From positions 1-15,091 of the forward strand of contig JAOXYC010031123.1 of assembly GCA_028565715.1 (NCBI GenBank): a DNA stretch of 15,091 nucleotides. Reading direction: 5' to 3'. The DNA is from Phoronis pallida. Lineage: Eukaryota; Phoronida; Phoronidae. The notes under the pieces were generated by a model. That model did no database searches and had not been told where the DNA came from. It saw nothing but the letters and a program-made list of their open reading frames with translations. A program made the position numbers and the translations under genes. Below, one piece after another: positions 1-12,500 of this stretch. Each line of letters starts with the position of its first letter. Position 1 is the first letter of the stretch.

Positions 1-124
1 TCGTTCCAGTTGTTATCAATATTCTTAAACTTGTTTGGAATTTCGTTCTTAACCTCGCCAAAGGCTCGGTTATGAACAAAATTTCAAACGCGTTTAAGAT
101 TATTGATATCAACTAGGAACTCGT
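1..124. repeat. Foldback (inverted repeat) in upstream intron
   Basis: About 1-54 pairs with about 68-124. Reading the right arm in reverse complement gives the same order of words (ttcc, agttg, tatcaata, tcttaaac, gtttg, aattt, gttc, taacc) with scattered mismatches. The loop is tcgccaaaggctcgg. It may be cut at the window start. The remaining bases to 372 are AT-rich intron in which I see only the acceptor of exon 1. Confidence 0.7.
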
Positions 125-372
125 GTAGGATCCTCTATATAATGCTTACATTTATTTTAAGAATTGAAATTTTTCAGCAGGAATTCCCAGAGAAGCAAAT
201 ATTGCAATGTTTAGAAATTAACATATGGTTAATTTTTTAATGCTTTCATTCTGTTATACCTCTCGTCCAAGAAAACTACTGTCCGATTATATAAGAGTTT
301 GGATTTTCATTTAACTGAATCGTGTCCATGTTTGAGTTATGTACAAAAACATCAAAATTTATATTTTTACAG

Positions 373-573
373 ATTGGTCAGATAGCATTCAAAGGCATGA
401 AGTCCCTGAATCGTATACAGTCTGTGGTGTATGAGACTGCATATAAAACTAATGAGAATCTTCTAATCTGTGCCCCTACTGGTGCTGGAAAGACTAACAT
501 AGCTATGTTGACCATACTTCATGAACTCAGACAACACCTATCGCAGGGGGTTATAAAGAAAGACGAGTTTAAG
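373..573 (+). CDS. ASCC3: ASCC3 exon 1 of window (Q motif and Walker A, N cassette)
   Basis: It encodes window residues 1-67, starting IGQIAFKGM and ending KKDEFK. LNRIQS is the Q-motif-like region before the ATP-binding loop APTGAGKT (34-41), so this is the start of RecA1 of the first cassette. The acceptor is tttttacag and the donor aag|gtagga; both ends are phase 0. The open frame continues upstream to an ATG at 322, but the residues before 373 do not resemble the family and the acceptor lies between. That ATG is therefore not a real start. Confidence 0.94.
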
Positions 574-3500
574 GTAGGAATACTGTCAAAGACTGTGTTG
601 GTATGTGTGAACACATTACCAATCACCAATAGGTGTACTTGCATTCGGAATAAAAATTAGACCAAGTTAAGTAAAATGAAGATCTTGAGCCATCCAGGGA
701 ATTACATAATATGAATTTATGAGATTTACCGAAAATTCTAGATACGTACTCTAGAAAAACAATGCCACATACGTGAGCAGCATTCTGACGTCACACATCA
801 ACATCCCCTTGAAGAGGTCCGAACGACCTCGAGGATCTAGGATTTTAGGTAAATCTAATTCCAGTTGAACAGACTCATAAATTCATATCAAGTTAAGTAA
901 AGAGCTCAAGAAAATCTGTTCAGCTGGTTGTACAGGTTTGAAACTGTAATGTTGTGTGAGACACAATTTCGACTGAAATGATTAATAAGAGCATGTCATA
1001 AATGTGTCCCCTTGATGAATAATAGCCTTTAATTAATAAGCAGTTCTTGTTATTTTCATCCATGGACAGTCAATAAGTGCAACACTTTGCATTTTAGCAA
1101 ATGATGCAAAATTTGTGTCAGTACAAAAGTTTTAAAAAAAAACTATCTGTCTTGTTATTTCCTTTTGACTGATTTTAAGATAATCAATTTTTTACAGATA
1201 ATATATGTAGCACCCATGAAGGCCCTGGCGGCAGAAATGGTCAGAAACTTTGGGGCACGACTTGAACCTCTTGGTATAGCAGTCCGAGAACTGACTGGAG
1301 ACATGCAGCTCACAAAACAGGAGATACTAAAAACCCAAGTTTGTTGACACACAAAAAAGCCTAGTGACATTTATTTGTATTCTTGATAATAAGCTTTGAT
1401 ATTAATTGTGGGTTGAATCTGTTGAATTTTTTTTCATAATCAACAAATTCAGCTTTTCTTAAAAAGTTACATTCTGATCAAATGTTCTCAGACGACATTG
1501 TCCCCAATTGCTGTGTCACATAATTGTAAAAAATTATTGTAAACATCTAGTTATATTTGACGTTGTAAAAGTGTACAAAATTAGAATGGCAGCTAGTTCC
1601 AATATCAATATTCAGTTCCAGTTTCAATATCCACAAATTTTCTATTCCAGATGTTGGTCACAACCCCGGAGAAGTGGGACGTTGTAACACGCAAGAGTAC
1701 TGGTGATGTAGCTTTGACACAACTGGTCAAGTTACTCATTATAGATGAGGTCCATCTACTTCATGAAGACAGGGGCTCTGTTATTGAGAGCCTGGTGGCT
1801 AGAACTCTTAGACAGGTTATCTTTCATGAAAACCATTCAACAATGAAAAATTGAGGATAGAACACTTAGACATGTTAAATTTCTACCAACATCTTATCCA
1901 ATACAACAATGAGGTATTTTTATCATTAAAGGAGAACGCCACCTCAAAAGACAGTTTCTGGGCTAGTTCATCATTTCATATAACAGCCTCACAAACAATT
2001 TTGAATTCAATTGACCCATAAATAGTGAAGTTACAAATGTTTTGCCAAACTGGAAGTAGCATTTGCCTGGGCACGTTTTTGGTCAAAAATAGCATTGCAT
2101 TTTGTGGTTTTCGAGGTTTGAATTGGATGGTATTGAAGCTTGGCAATTTCAAGTGTTGATGTACAAGAGAATCTAAGACTAAAGGTTATTCAATACATGA
2201 AATCCCTCCCATGTGCAATTAACTGTTGGATTTTCCTATGTAAACACAGTACAAATGTAATGAAGCACACACATGTTTTGTACTAAAGATATCTCACTGG
2301 TCAATTCTTGCTGACCTTTTATTTGAGGATTTTTTTTCTTATCCAGGTTGAGAGCTCTCAGAGTATGATCCGTATAGTTGGCCTGTCTGCTACTCTACCA
2401 AACTATCTTGACGTGGCCAGATTTCTTCATGTAAACCCATACCTGGGGTTGTTCTTCTTTGATGGTAGATTCAGGCCAGTGCCTCTTGGACAGACATTCA
2501 TTGGTGTCAAGACACCGAACCGTATGCAACAGCTTCATGACATGAATAAAATCTGTTATGAGAAAGTTTTATATCAAGTTAAAAGGGGAGAACAGGTACT
2601 GGTTTTATTTATTTATCATTGGTGCTGGATGAATATTCCTCCAAGATAGATAATGCTATTTTCCGTTCCATGAAAAATTAAAAAAAAATGCATTTGAGAC
2701 ACATGCTTAAAGTTAACAGAAAAACAGACAAAAGCACAGTTTCAATAATTAAAATATGAGTAATTTTTCATCAGGAACTCATAAGAATTGTTCTTATGAG
2801 TTCCTGATGAAAAAATATTTATATTTTGAAATATTGAAACTGTGATTTTGTCTGTTTTTTTCTTTTGACTTTAATCTACTTAGTTCTATACCATCCATAC
2901 CAGAGGGTCAGCACTTGAATCATCTTAAGTTTACATACAGATTTCTTCTTATATTCTACAGACATATGCTGAAATTCAACTTATTGCAATCAAACTTTTC
3001 AGTTAAAGTTGGTCCATTTTGTCCACTGGATGATTCCAACTGCTAACTGTTGGAACATGGGAATAATAGTATAGTGTTTATTGTAATAATTGAACAATTT
3101 TTTCTGCCATGTGTTGTTTAAAATGTGACTAAAACATTGTAGGGTAAAATGCTTTCATAGCGCAAATGCAAACTGTTTGAAAACATTCAATGTTTCAATT
3201 TGTTTCAGGTGATGGTGTTTGTCCATGCTCGGAATGAGACAGTCCGTACCGCTATGACTCTGAGAGAGATGGCGAAGAATGAAGGTGATAGTATTCTGTT
3301 CCAAGCTGAACCCAGCTCTGGTTATGGCGACGCTCTTAAACAGGTGCAGTATTAATACGTTCAGTACCACAATGGTTTGTGATAAAAGTCCTATGTATAG
3401 ACAACACTGGTTTTGGATAGAGTCGTATAAAGAGACAAAACAGAGATGTTGGCGTCCTCCCTTCACTGCAACCAGGAGAACATTCTCTCTGAAGCCAAAC

Positions 3501-6500
3501 ATTTTCAATTCTCTCTGAAGTCTATAACCATTTCTAATGTCTTCTTCGTTTTCTCTCTGTTTTGAGGTTTCTTGATATTTTGCTCCAAATATTATGATTT
3601 CTTACATGGAATTGTTTGTCATATACACCAACTGTGAGTATAGCTTATAAAATAAAAAAGACACTCAGATTTTGACAAAAGAACTATATAAATTACTACT
3701 CATTTAAAGAACCTGTATTTTTGCAATTTGACCAAACAAGTAATTTAACCAATTAATGATTTTGCTATTCAGATGTCGCGGTCTCGTAACAAGCAACTAA
3801 GGGAGGTGTTTCCAGATGGCTTCGGCACCCATCATGCTGGCATGTTGAGACAAGATCGTAACTTAGTGGAGAAGTTCTTTGCAGCTGGTTATATCAAGTG
3901 TTTAGTATGCACAGCAACCCTGGCCTGGGGGGTCAATCTGCCTGCACACGCTGTCATTATCAAGGTATAGTGTTTCATATGAAAGAACTTTGAAATAAAT
4001 AAATTTTGAAAAGACAGCAAACATCCGAATCTGACCCCGAATTAACTCAGGTCTCCTTTACTCAAATTCCAAAGTTTTCTGTCTTTTTCAAAATATATCA
4101 CTTTCGGCTAGTAAAAGCACACATTTATTTGTAAATAAATTAAGATCGAATAAAATTGTTTTATAAATCTATACTCCGGTCACGACAACCTATTTCATTT
4201 ATTTGTATTCATTTTGAAACATAAGAAGATAAAAGAATGCACTTTGGTTTGTATTATGCAGTGCAGTTATGGTTTTCCAGTAAATTGCATACCTTTATTA
4301 TTTGTTTAGAAAAATGAACCAAAAAGTTTATTAAAAGAAATGAAGATTGCATCAATCTTGTCACAAGTCATTATTTTCAGTCTTCACGAAAGGATGAAAT
4401 AACACAATAAAAACTAATATTAATTTCATTTGTATTTCACAGGGAACTCAAATCTACAATGCTAAACACGGTGCATTTGTTGACCTGGGTATTCTGGACG
4501 TGATGCAGATCTTTGGTCGAGCTGGACGACCCCAGTATGACAAGTATGGTCACGGTTCCATCATCACCACTCATGACAAACTGTCACACTATCTCTCGCT
4601 GATGACCAGACAGAACCCCATTGAGAGTCAGTTCATCAACAGCCTAACTGACAATCTGAATGCAGAGGTAACACTTTATTATTGCGTCCAGTAAAATGAA
4701 CGAAGATTGGAATGCATCATTGAAAAGTTTTTTGAAGTTGTTTTTGTTAAATTATCTTATTGATCATGGATTTATACTTGGTTTATTCAGAAGATTCCTG
4801 ACTGAAAAGGCTTGATAATAATTTACTTTAATTTGCATTCTTGTTTTCAATTCTTGGTATTAAACCTTATTACATTGTGTAGATAGTAAATTCTAGTATA
4901 CTTTTGTATTGTCCATTAACTAATAAGAGTTGTTCATTGTTTTTTTCAATAGGTGGCGCTAGGTACTGTAACAAATGTAGAAGAAGCAGTCAAGTGGTTG
5001 AGTTACACCTACTTGTTTGTAAGGATGAGATGTAACCCTCTGGTGTATGGTATCAACTACTCTGTGTTGGAGGTAGGCAGGGTTTCCTGTTTTACTTCAG
5101 AAACTGCAGCTAAATAATTTTATTACTCACCATTTATTTATACCAACAAAAGCGACAAAGTTTTTCAGTTGCAACAGGTTTCGGTGTTTTTGTTTGTATA
5201 TTATATCTACTCGTTACTTTTCCACTATCCACTGCGGCCTTTGTTAAGTACTGAAATGAGATTCGTGAAGAAGCATTTGCCTATTCTACACCAGGTGGTG
5301 CTGCTGGTTCTTGCAAACCTCATTCTGAATCTCATTCCAGTTCTTGACAAAAACCACAGTGGATGGTGGAAAATATTAATTTTGTACTTAGTGAATGATG
5401 AATGACTGTCCAATTTTATGAAGTAATCAACCAGTCACATGCACTTTTTTACTGGACAAAGCACTATTAATTGTTCTTTTTGGCTGAATATGATTTATTT
5501 TGGCTTGCTGTAATCGGAAAAAATTCACAAAAGCAGTAAAAATAGATTTATTTGTACTTCATGTTATCTATTTCACATTGTAGGAGGACCCCACCCTTGA
5601 GGTGCATCGGCGAGACCTCATCGTCAGTGCTGCACGTAAACTAGACAAAGCGGCCATGGTCCGGTTTGATGAACGTACAGGCTATCTTCACATTACCGAT
5701 CTAGGCAGGACCGCCAGTCACTTCTACATCAAATATGACACTGTGGAAGTCTTTAACGAGTTCTTGAAGCCACTGATGAATGAATGTGATGTTCTGAGCA
5801 TGGTGTCCAATGCGACTGAGTTTGAGCAGATTAAGGTATTTTCAACATTAAGGAGGATTGAACGTAGACTTTAAATAGGGATGAACATGAAACATTATGA
5901 TATCAAGGAGGTATTTGCACTCACTATTAACTTACCTAGATGGTGCATAGATTTTGGTAGTTTCAAGAAGGCAAGCTATTTTTCTGGTTGTCTCGTGGAG
6001 CACATGATTTTAGTTTTGGTCTAATGACTTGTTATAGTTATTAATGAAAAAAAAATCATAAGTTGCCACGTAAATGTCAAAAATAATCCAATATTCCAGG
6101 ATATTCATTTAAGATTGTGCATACATTTGATTTGTTCTCTAGGTTCGGGAGGAGGAAATGGAAGAACTTGACAGCCATCTTGTAGACTCATGCCCACTTC
6201 CAGCACCAGGTGGCACTGAGAACACTTATGGAAAAGTGAATATTCTACTACAGACTTACATCTCCAAGGCGAGCGTAGATAGCTTCTCATTGGTCTCGGA
6301 CATGGCCTACACTGCTCAGGTAGGTTTGTTGCTACTCATGTTTCCAAACTTACCTAAACAATCTAGATGCCTCCAACACCACAGAAGTCTACAGCTCAAG
6401 CCATCCGTCAACAAACGGTAGAGGTGCTAAAACGCTAGTGAATGCTGTTTTGAAGCTGAGACAGTTTTTGCATGAAATTTTACTATTATCAAGCCGAGAC

Positions 6501-9500
6501 TTTCGAAAAAGGTACCTGAGTGTATAAATCGGAACAGTTGGAGAAATTTGGGATAGTAAACTTAAGACGAAATATCGTCAACAAATGTTTGGACCCCGAA
6601 CTTGGTACAATCTCAGATGGGGTCCACAGCAATGATCAGTCACTGTGCTCCTGTGGTAGGCTTCCAGCTACTACTACATGACAAGTTTTCGGCCATGTGG
6701 GTTATTCTTTGGATACTGTATGTCAAGCAACCCAATTAAGAATTTATTTGGTGGCCATCCTGAACAAGCCATATTTATTTATTAAAGATGACTTGATCTC
6801 CACAAATGTACTCATTTTAATGGAAAAGTGCTCAAATGCAATTAGCAATTGATTTTATTTTACAGAATTCTGCCAGGATTATGAGAGCCCTCTTTGAGAT
6901 TGTCCTGCGTAAAGGCTGGCCAATAATGGCAGGTCGACTACTCACGCTAAGTAAAGTGGTTGATAAACGGCTATGGGCTTTTGAAAATCCTCTGCGCCAG
7001 TTTTCTATACTGTCTCCAGAAATACTGTACAAACTGGAACGACAGAAGCTGACTGTTAATAAACTGAAAGATATGGATGCCAATGAAATAGGTATAGTGC
7101 TGTAATTCCTGAAACGACACACTGTGACTCAAGTCAATGTTAAATTATAAACTGTTGAATTATCATTCACTCAAACAGTGTTTTATATAAAGTGCATCAT
7201 AAAAAAGAATTAATAAAAAGGGTTGTCTTGACTGGAGTTAAGATAACTTTTAAATCAGATAAAATCCTGCACTTTTCCAGAAATATGACTAAAATTGCTA
7301 TTTGTATTGTATTTACAACAGGAGAAGGATGATAGTTCAATTGGTTGTGTGTTTAAGGTCGGACCCCGCTTTATTATATGCACCAGAAATAAAGTGCAGG
7401 ATTTTATATGATTTTAATTATCTAAAAAAAAGAAGAGTGACTGTCTCCTTATTTATTTGCAATCAGACTTGGAAATATTGATACCAGCTTTACAGATAAA
7501 CTTAAATTTTTATTCCATATTCTGTTTCAGGTCACATGCTACATCATGTGCGCATGGGTGGGCGTGTCAAAGAGTGTGTCAATCAAATACCTGACCTTGA
7601 ACTTGAGGCCACCATCCAACCAATCACAAGGACCGTACTGCGAGTGAGGCTGACCATTACACCTCAGTTTATATGGAACGATAGAGTACATGGAAAGACG
7701 GCGGAGTCGTTCTGGATTTGGGTGGAGGATCCGGATAACAACCATATGTATCACTCTGAATATTTCATGCTCAATAAGAAAAGTGTATGTTTGCCAACCT
7801 TTTTTGTGTTACTCTCCAAGTGCATTTCTATATCAAATGTTTTTGAAGTGACGAGCAACAGTAGAATTACTATAAATTAAAACAACTTGAAAAACTTTTA
7901 TATGATTTCTATTTCAATAACAAGAACCAGATTGTGTATTTGGAAAAGGGTACAAATTTTTTTCCCCAGAAATATTCGTTAATGAGTACCAAAGTCTATT
8001 GTTATAATTTACCAAATTAAGTATGCCCTCAAATTTGAAGATTAATACTCTAAAATCTGTTTTTGACAATATCTGATCTGGGAAAGGTTGTTAGTGTGGA
8101 AACATCTTTGATGGGTCCTAAACGCCAACAGTTTCCAAATGATCATAACAAATTTGCATGCATCTTGAATGCTTTCGCGTAGTCACCAGATTAGGTGTTT
8201 AGGTTGTTACAAATTCCAACCTCTTCACTGTTGTTTTATGTATTTCAGGTCATTTCTATGGAGCCACAGTCGCTGGTGTTCACCATCCCAATATTTGAGC
8301 CCCTCCCAAATCAGTACTATGTGAGGGCCATATCTGACAGATGGCTGGGCTCAGAGTGTATGTGCGCAATATCATTCCAACATCTAATTCTACCAGAGAG
8401 ACATCCACCGCATACAAGTGAGTAGTCATAATTCCCCCATTCCAATATTTGAGCCCCTCCCAACCCAGTATTATGTGAGGGCCATATCTGACAGATGGTT
8501 GGGTTCAGAGTGTATGTGTGCAATATCATTCCAGCATCTTATTCTACCAGAGAGGCATCCACCTCATACAAGTAAGATGTCACGATTTCCAATATTTGTT
8601 TCCAACCTAGCACAGTTTTAATTGTGAGAGTGATTTATAATTATATCATTCCTGTCGAACAGGCATCCACGGAAAAGTGGTTGGTATTGCTTGTTAAGAT
8701 GTAAATATCTCGAAACTCTTCAAACACTGTATTGCAAAAAAGTAATATTTTGCTAGATCATGAAAAGATGAAAACTTGTCATTCAACAACTAACATTTTT
8801 TTTTCTGGATTTAGTAATTTTGAATAAAATCAAACCGGTTGCATTTTCAGAATTAGAACTTGACACAATCCTCTTCTATTTCAGATTTGCTTGACTTGGA
8901 GCCGCTACCCAAGTCAGCCCTTGACGACCCTCAGTTGGAGTCACTGTTTAGTTTCAGTCATTTCAACCCCATACAGACCCAGATCTTCCACACCCTTTAC
9001 CATACAGATAACAATGTACTGCTAGGGGCACCTACTGGGTCTGGCAAGACTGTCGCCGCTGAGATGGCTATCTTTAGAGTTTTCAGGGAATACCCCAAAG
9101 CAAAGGTTTGATATTTAAATTTCTCACATAATAAGTTCGTTTCTATCGCAATCTCAATTGTTTTATCGAAAATAACACACTCTGATGGATCACTGTATTC
9201 ATACGCCCTCAAAAAATCTTCGTTTTTTCATCGACAACGCGTCGTCACTGTTTCATGTGAGAAAAAGAACAATAAACTCGTCGTCATTGAATAATAAATT
9301 TCTCAAAACTCGTCAAAATACTCCCCAAAGGCTTGGATTTTGAATCATTTTGAGAAATTTATTATTCAATGACACTAGTTAATTATCCTCTATGAAATTC
9401 AACCCAGTTAATGGAGAGTGTGTCGGTTCATAGTTGAATAACACAAAGTTAGGTTTTGATACTTACCGTATAACCCCGCAATTGAGCGCATGCGCCTTTA

Positions 9501-12500
9501 TGGGAAATAATGCATTTTGCTCTCAAAATTTGTAAATTCAAATTCGCGCAAAATAGGCGCATGGGCCGAAAGGTTCCGCTATTAGGGCCCCTGTTAACTG
9601 GGCGCTCCGGATATAAGCGCACTTTTTGCATAGTAATTTCAACACTCGCTTTAAACAAATTTCGTGCCAAATAGGCGCACGGGCCTATATGTTCCGCGTA
9701 TAGGCGCGTATTCACGTATAGGCGCATGCGCTCATTTGCAGGGTTTTACGGTAATAATATAAATTTCTTCAGCTACGAATAGTGTCTCTCACTCTCCAAT
9801 ATTTAAAGCACGATTGTGTCTGATCTGATATAATTAATGTAATGGGATTAGCTTAGAAAATATGTGAATGACTTTTGAAATAAAAAACTTGTCATCTGCT
9901 CTTCCAGGCTGTGTACATCGCCCCCCTGAAAGCATTAGTGAGGGAAAGGATGGAAGACTGGAGGAAGAGGTTGCAGGAGAAGCTGGGAAAAAGGTTGAAA
10001 TCATAAGTTGTCTTGTCAGATAACCAGTCAACATTAAGTGTGATTAAAATGCAAATTTAATGCATTATCACATTGCAACCTTAACTTGCAAAATTGTCAG
10101 GCACTTCTAAGGCTCACAAAACCCCTGAAACAAATCATATCTTATTTTGCCCAATCTTTGTTCATAATATGGTCATCACTCAATTCAAGAATCCTGTATT
10201 TCATAAACCTAATGTATATATTACGTTTAAGTTTGATAGTAAAACTGAGAGCCCTGCTTAAAAGAAGTGCTTCCAGTTGAGTTTTTGTCATCATGATGTT
10301 TTGTTCCATGATTCTTTTCTGCATTATATTTGAAGCAGTCCGTAAACACTACAAGTCAACCACCAATTGATACATTTCATGGTTTCGATAAACCACAGTA
10401 CCAAACCCAAAAAAACTGAAAATGTGAAATATTTATTCTTTCCAGGGTGGTTGAACTGACAGGTGATGTCACACCAGATATGAGATCCATAGCCAATGCT
10501 GACTTGATAGTGACTACACCAGAGAAGTGGGATGGTATCAGCCGGAGCTGGCAGACTAGGGGATATGTCAAGGCTGTAGCTCTTATTGTCATTGATGAGA
10601 TCCATCTGTTAGGTAAATGTTGATGATTAAGGATATTTCTTTTAAATCAGAAATTGAATTTCATTATGGCATTAGAAATTCATTCAAATGTAAAAAGAAT
10701 GTCATACTGATTTATTGATGCTTGATGCACCAAACCAAAATTAAGCGTCAACAGTACAGAGGATAGATGAAAATCTATTCACAAAAATAATTTTCAAACC
10801 TAACATCAAACAAATGCTTTATATTTTAGTTTTGGATTATTTTTGTCCAAAAATGACACATTTTTACCATTTTCGATTTAGTTGGAAGCTAGTCTGTATT
10901 ATACACATGCCTGGATTTGAATAGAAATAGAAAATAGACAGTTAAATAAATACTCAAAACAAAGGCGGCAGTTGTGATCCTGAATGAAGGATGCAAATTT
11001 GAAGAAATAAACAGTACTAGAGAAGAAATAATCTAACAAAACGACTGTCGTTTTATTTGATTATTTCTTCTGTAATAAAAAACGATATTGTTAGAAAAAG
11101 AAACTGTTAAGTAAACGTATTTTCTCTGCTTTAATTATTTGTCCTTTGTTAGGTGCTGATCGAGGTCCAGTCCTTGAAGTGGTCGTGTCTCGTACGAACT
11201 TCATCTCATCTCACACTGGTTTACAAGTACGAGTGGTCGGACTCTCAACTGCACTGGCGAATGCTCGAGATCTTGCTGACTGGCTGGGCATAAAACAAGT
11301 ATGTGACGTTGATTGATAATAAAAAATAATGCAGCTTTTTTGGAAAAGAAAATTTCTCTTGAATTTACTGAATTTTTTATAACTCGCTGAGTAAAATTTG
11401 GATGATTGCTTTTGTCTGTACCTTACAGTTTTGGTCAATTTTCTGTATGTACAAGATTAACAAAATTGGATGCTTTTGAACCTTGATATGGGGTTATACA
11501 TATGTGCAGAGAAGGAATTTGTAATCAGCATAAGAATTCAACCTTCAATACATTCCTTTTGAAATTGTGTATAATGAATTGGCATAAAAACACATTTCTT
11601 GTAACATTTCAAATCCACAGCTGTTCAATATTGCAGCACTGGTATTGTTGAACCTGTGGGATTTCATCAAAATCAACAGTAGTGGTTCAGAAATTTTGTT
11701 ACCAAATAAAAGTCAGTTCTGTTGGTAAAACAACATTCATCTTCCACCACTCAAACATTTATTGAGCAATAAACTGTCCCGAAGGTAAAATTGGCATTAG
11801 TCAATTGGTAACACTTTTTTGAGCCGAAAGTTTGTTTTTCTATGAGGGTTTTCAGCAAAAACTGATTTTCCTTCAAACCGCCACCGCCCAAGGGTTTTGA
11901 TATAAGGTGCTTTCCACCTCCAAAGCTATTGGTTTTGCTGGAATAGTCCTATATATTATTCATGGATTTAAGTAGAAATTGTTCATAATTCTTGGTTCTT
12001 TATTTTGCAGACTCCCATCATGTGGGGTTTCATTTCAGTTCAAGAATAGACACTTGACATTTTTCTTGCGTTTCAGGTTGGACTGTTCAATTTCCGCCCT
12101 TCAGTACGCCCAGTACCCCTGGAGGTTCACATAGCTGGCTTCCCTGGCAAACACTACTGTCCCAGGATGGCTACTATGAATAAACCCACATTTCAAGGTA
12201 AGCACTGGGGAACATTGTTTTACAAATGAATAAAATAAATAAATTTGCAAAGTTCCGTCAAGAAAACAATTTCATCATTTCTATTGCAGCTATGATAATG
12301 TGTTTTTACAGAATGTTCTGACTTATTAAATTTTGGCTTAAATACTTTAAACTCTATAGACAATTTTGGAAAGCTCTCAAAAAAGCTTTGATTAGAAAAT
12401 GGCCTATCAGCATATTTGGTTGGTGTGACATTATCAGAACGGTGTTTTGTAGGGCTGTAACGGGTCAGAATGTTTACGGTTCCGAATAGAGAATAAAAAG

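Noticed and set aside
322-372. ATG at 322 as a translation start
   Set aside because: The sequence up to 372 looks like intron ending in a splice acceptor. ASCC3 has several hundred residues before this point.
5169-5405. A 78-residue open frame between exons 8 and 9, and its minus-strand partner
   Set aside because: It lies over a foldback repeat, resembles no protein, and the exon 8 to exon 9 join is complete without it.
6590-6700. A retrotransposon coding remnant in intron 10
   Set aside because: No frame of useful length and no recognisable reverse-transcriptase or integrase motif.
8426-8571. Copy B as a mutually exclusive alternative exon 13
   Set aside because: No acceptor with a pyrimidine tract precedes it. 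The three AGs at its start (8417-8418, 8421-8422, 8424-8425) would all break the frame after exon 12, which ends in phase 0, and the first residues of the exon ([11 protein letters not shown]) would be missing.
9449-9727. A 92-codon minus-strand frame
   Set aside because: It is produced by the repeat units of the MITE-like element, has low-complexity repeated peptides and no transposase motif.
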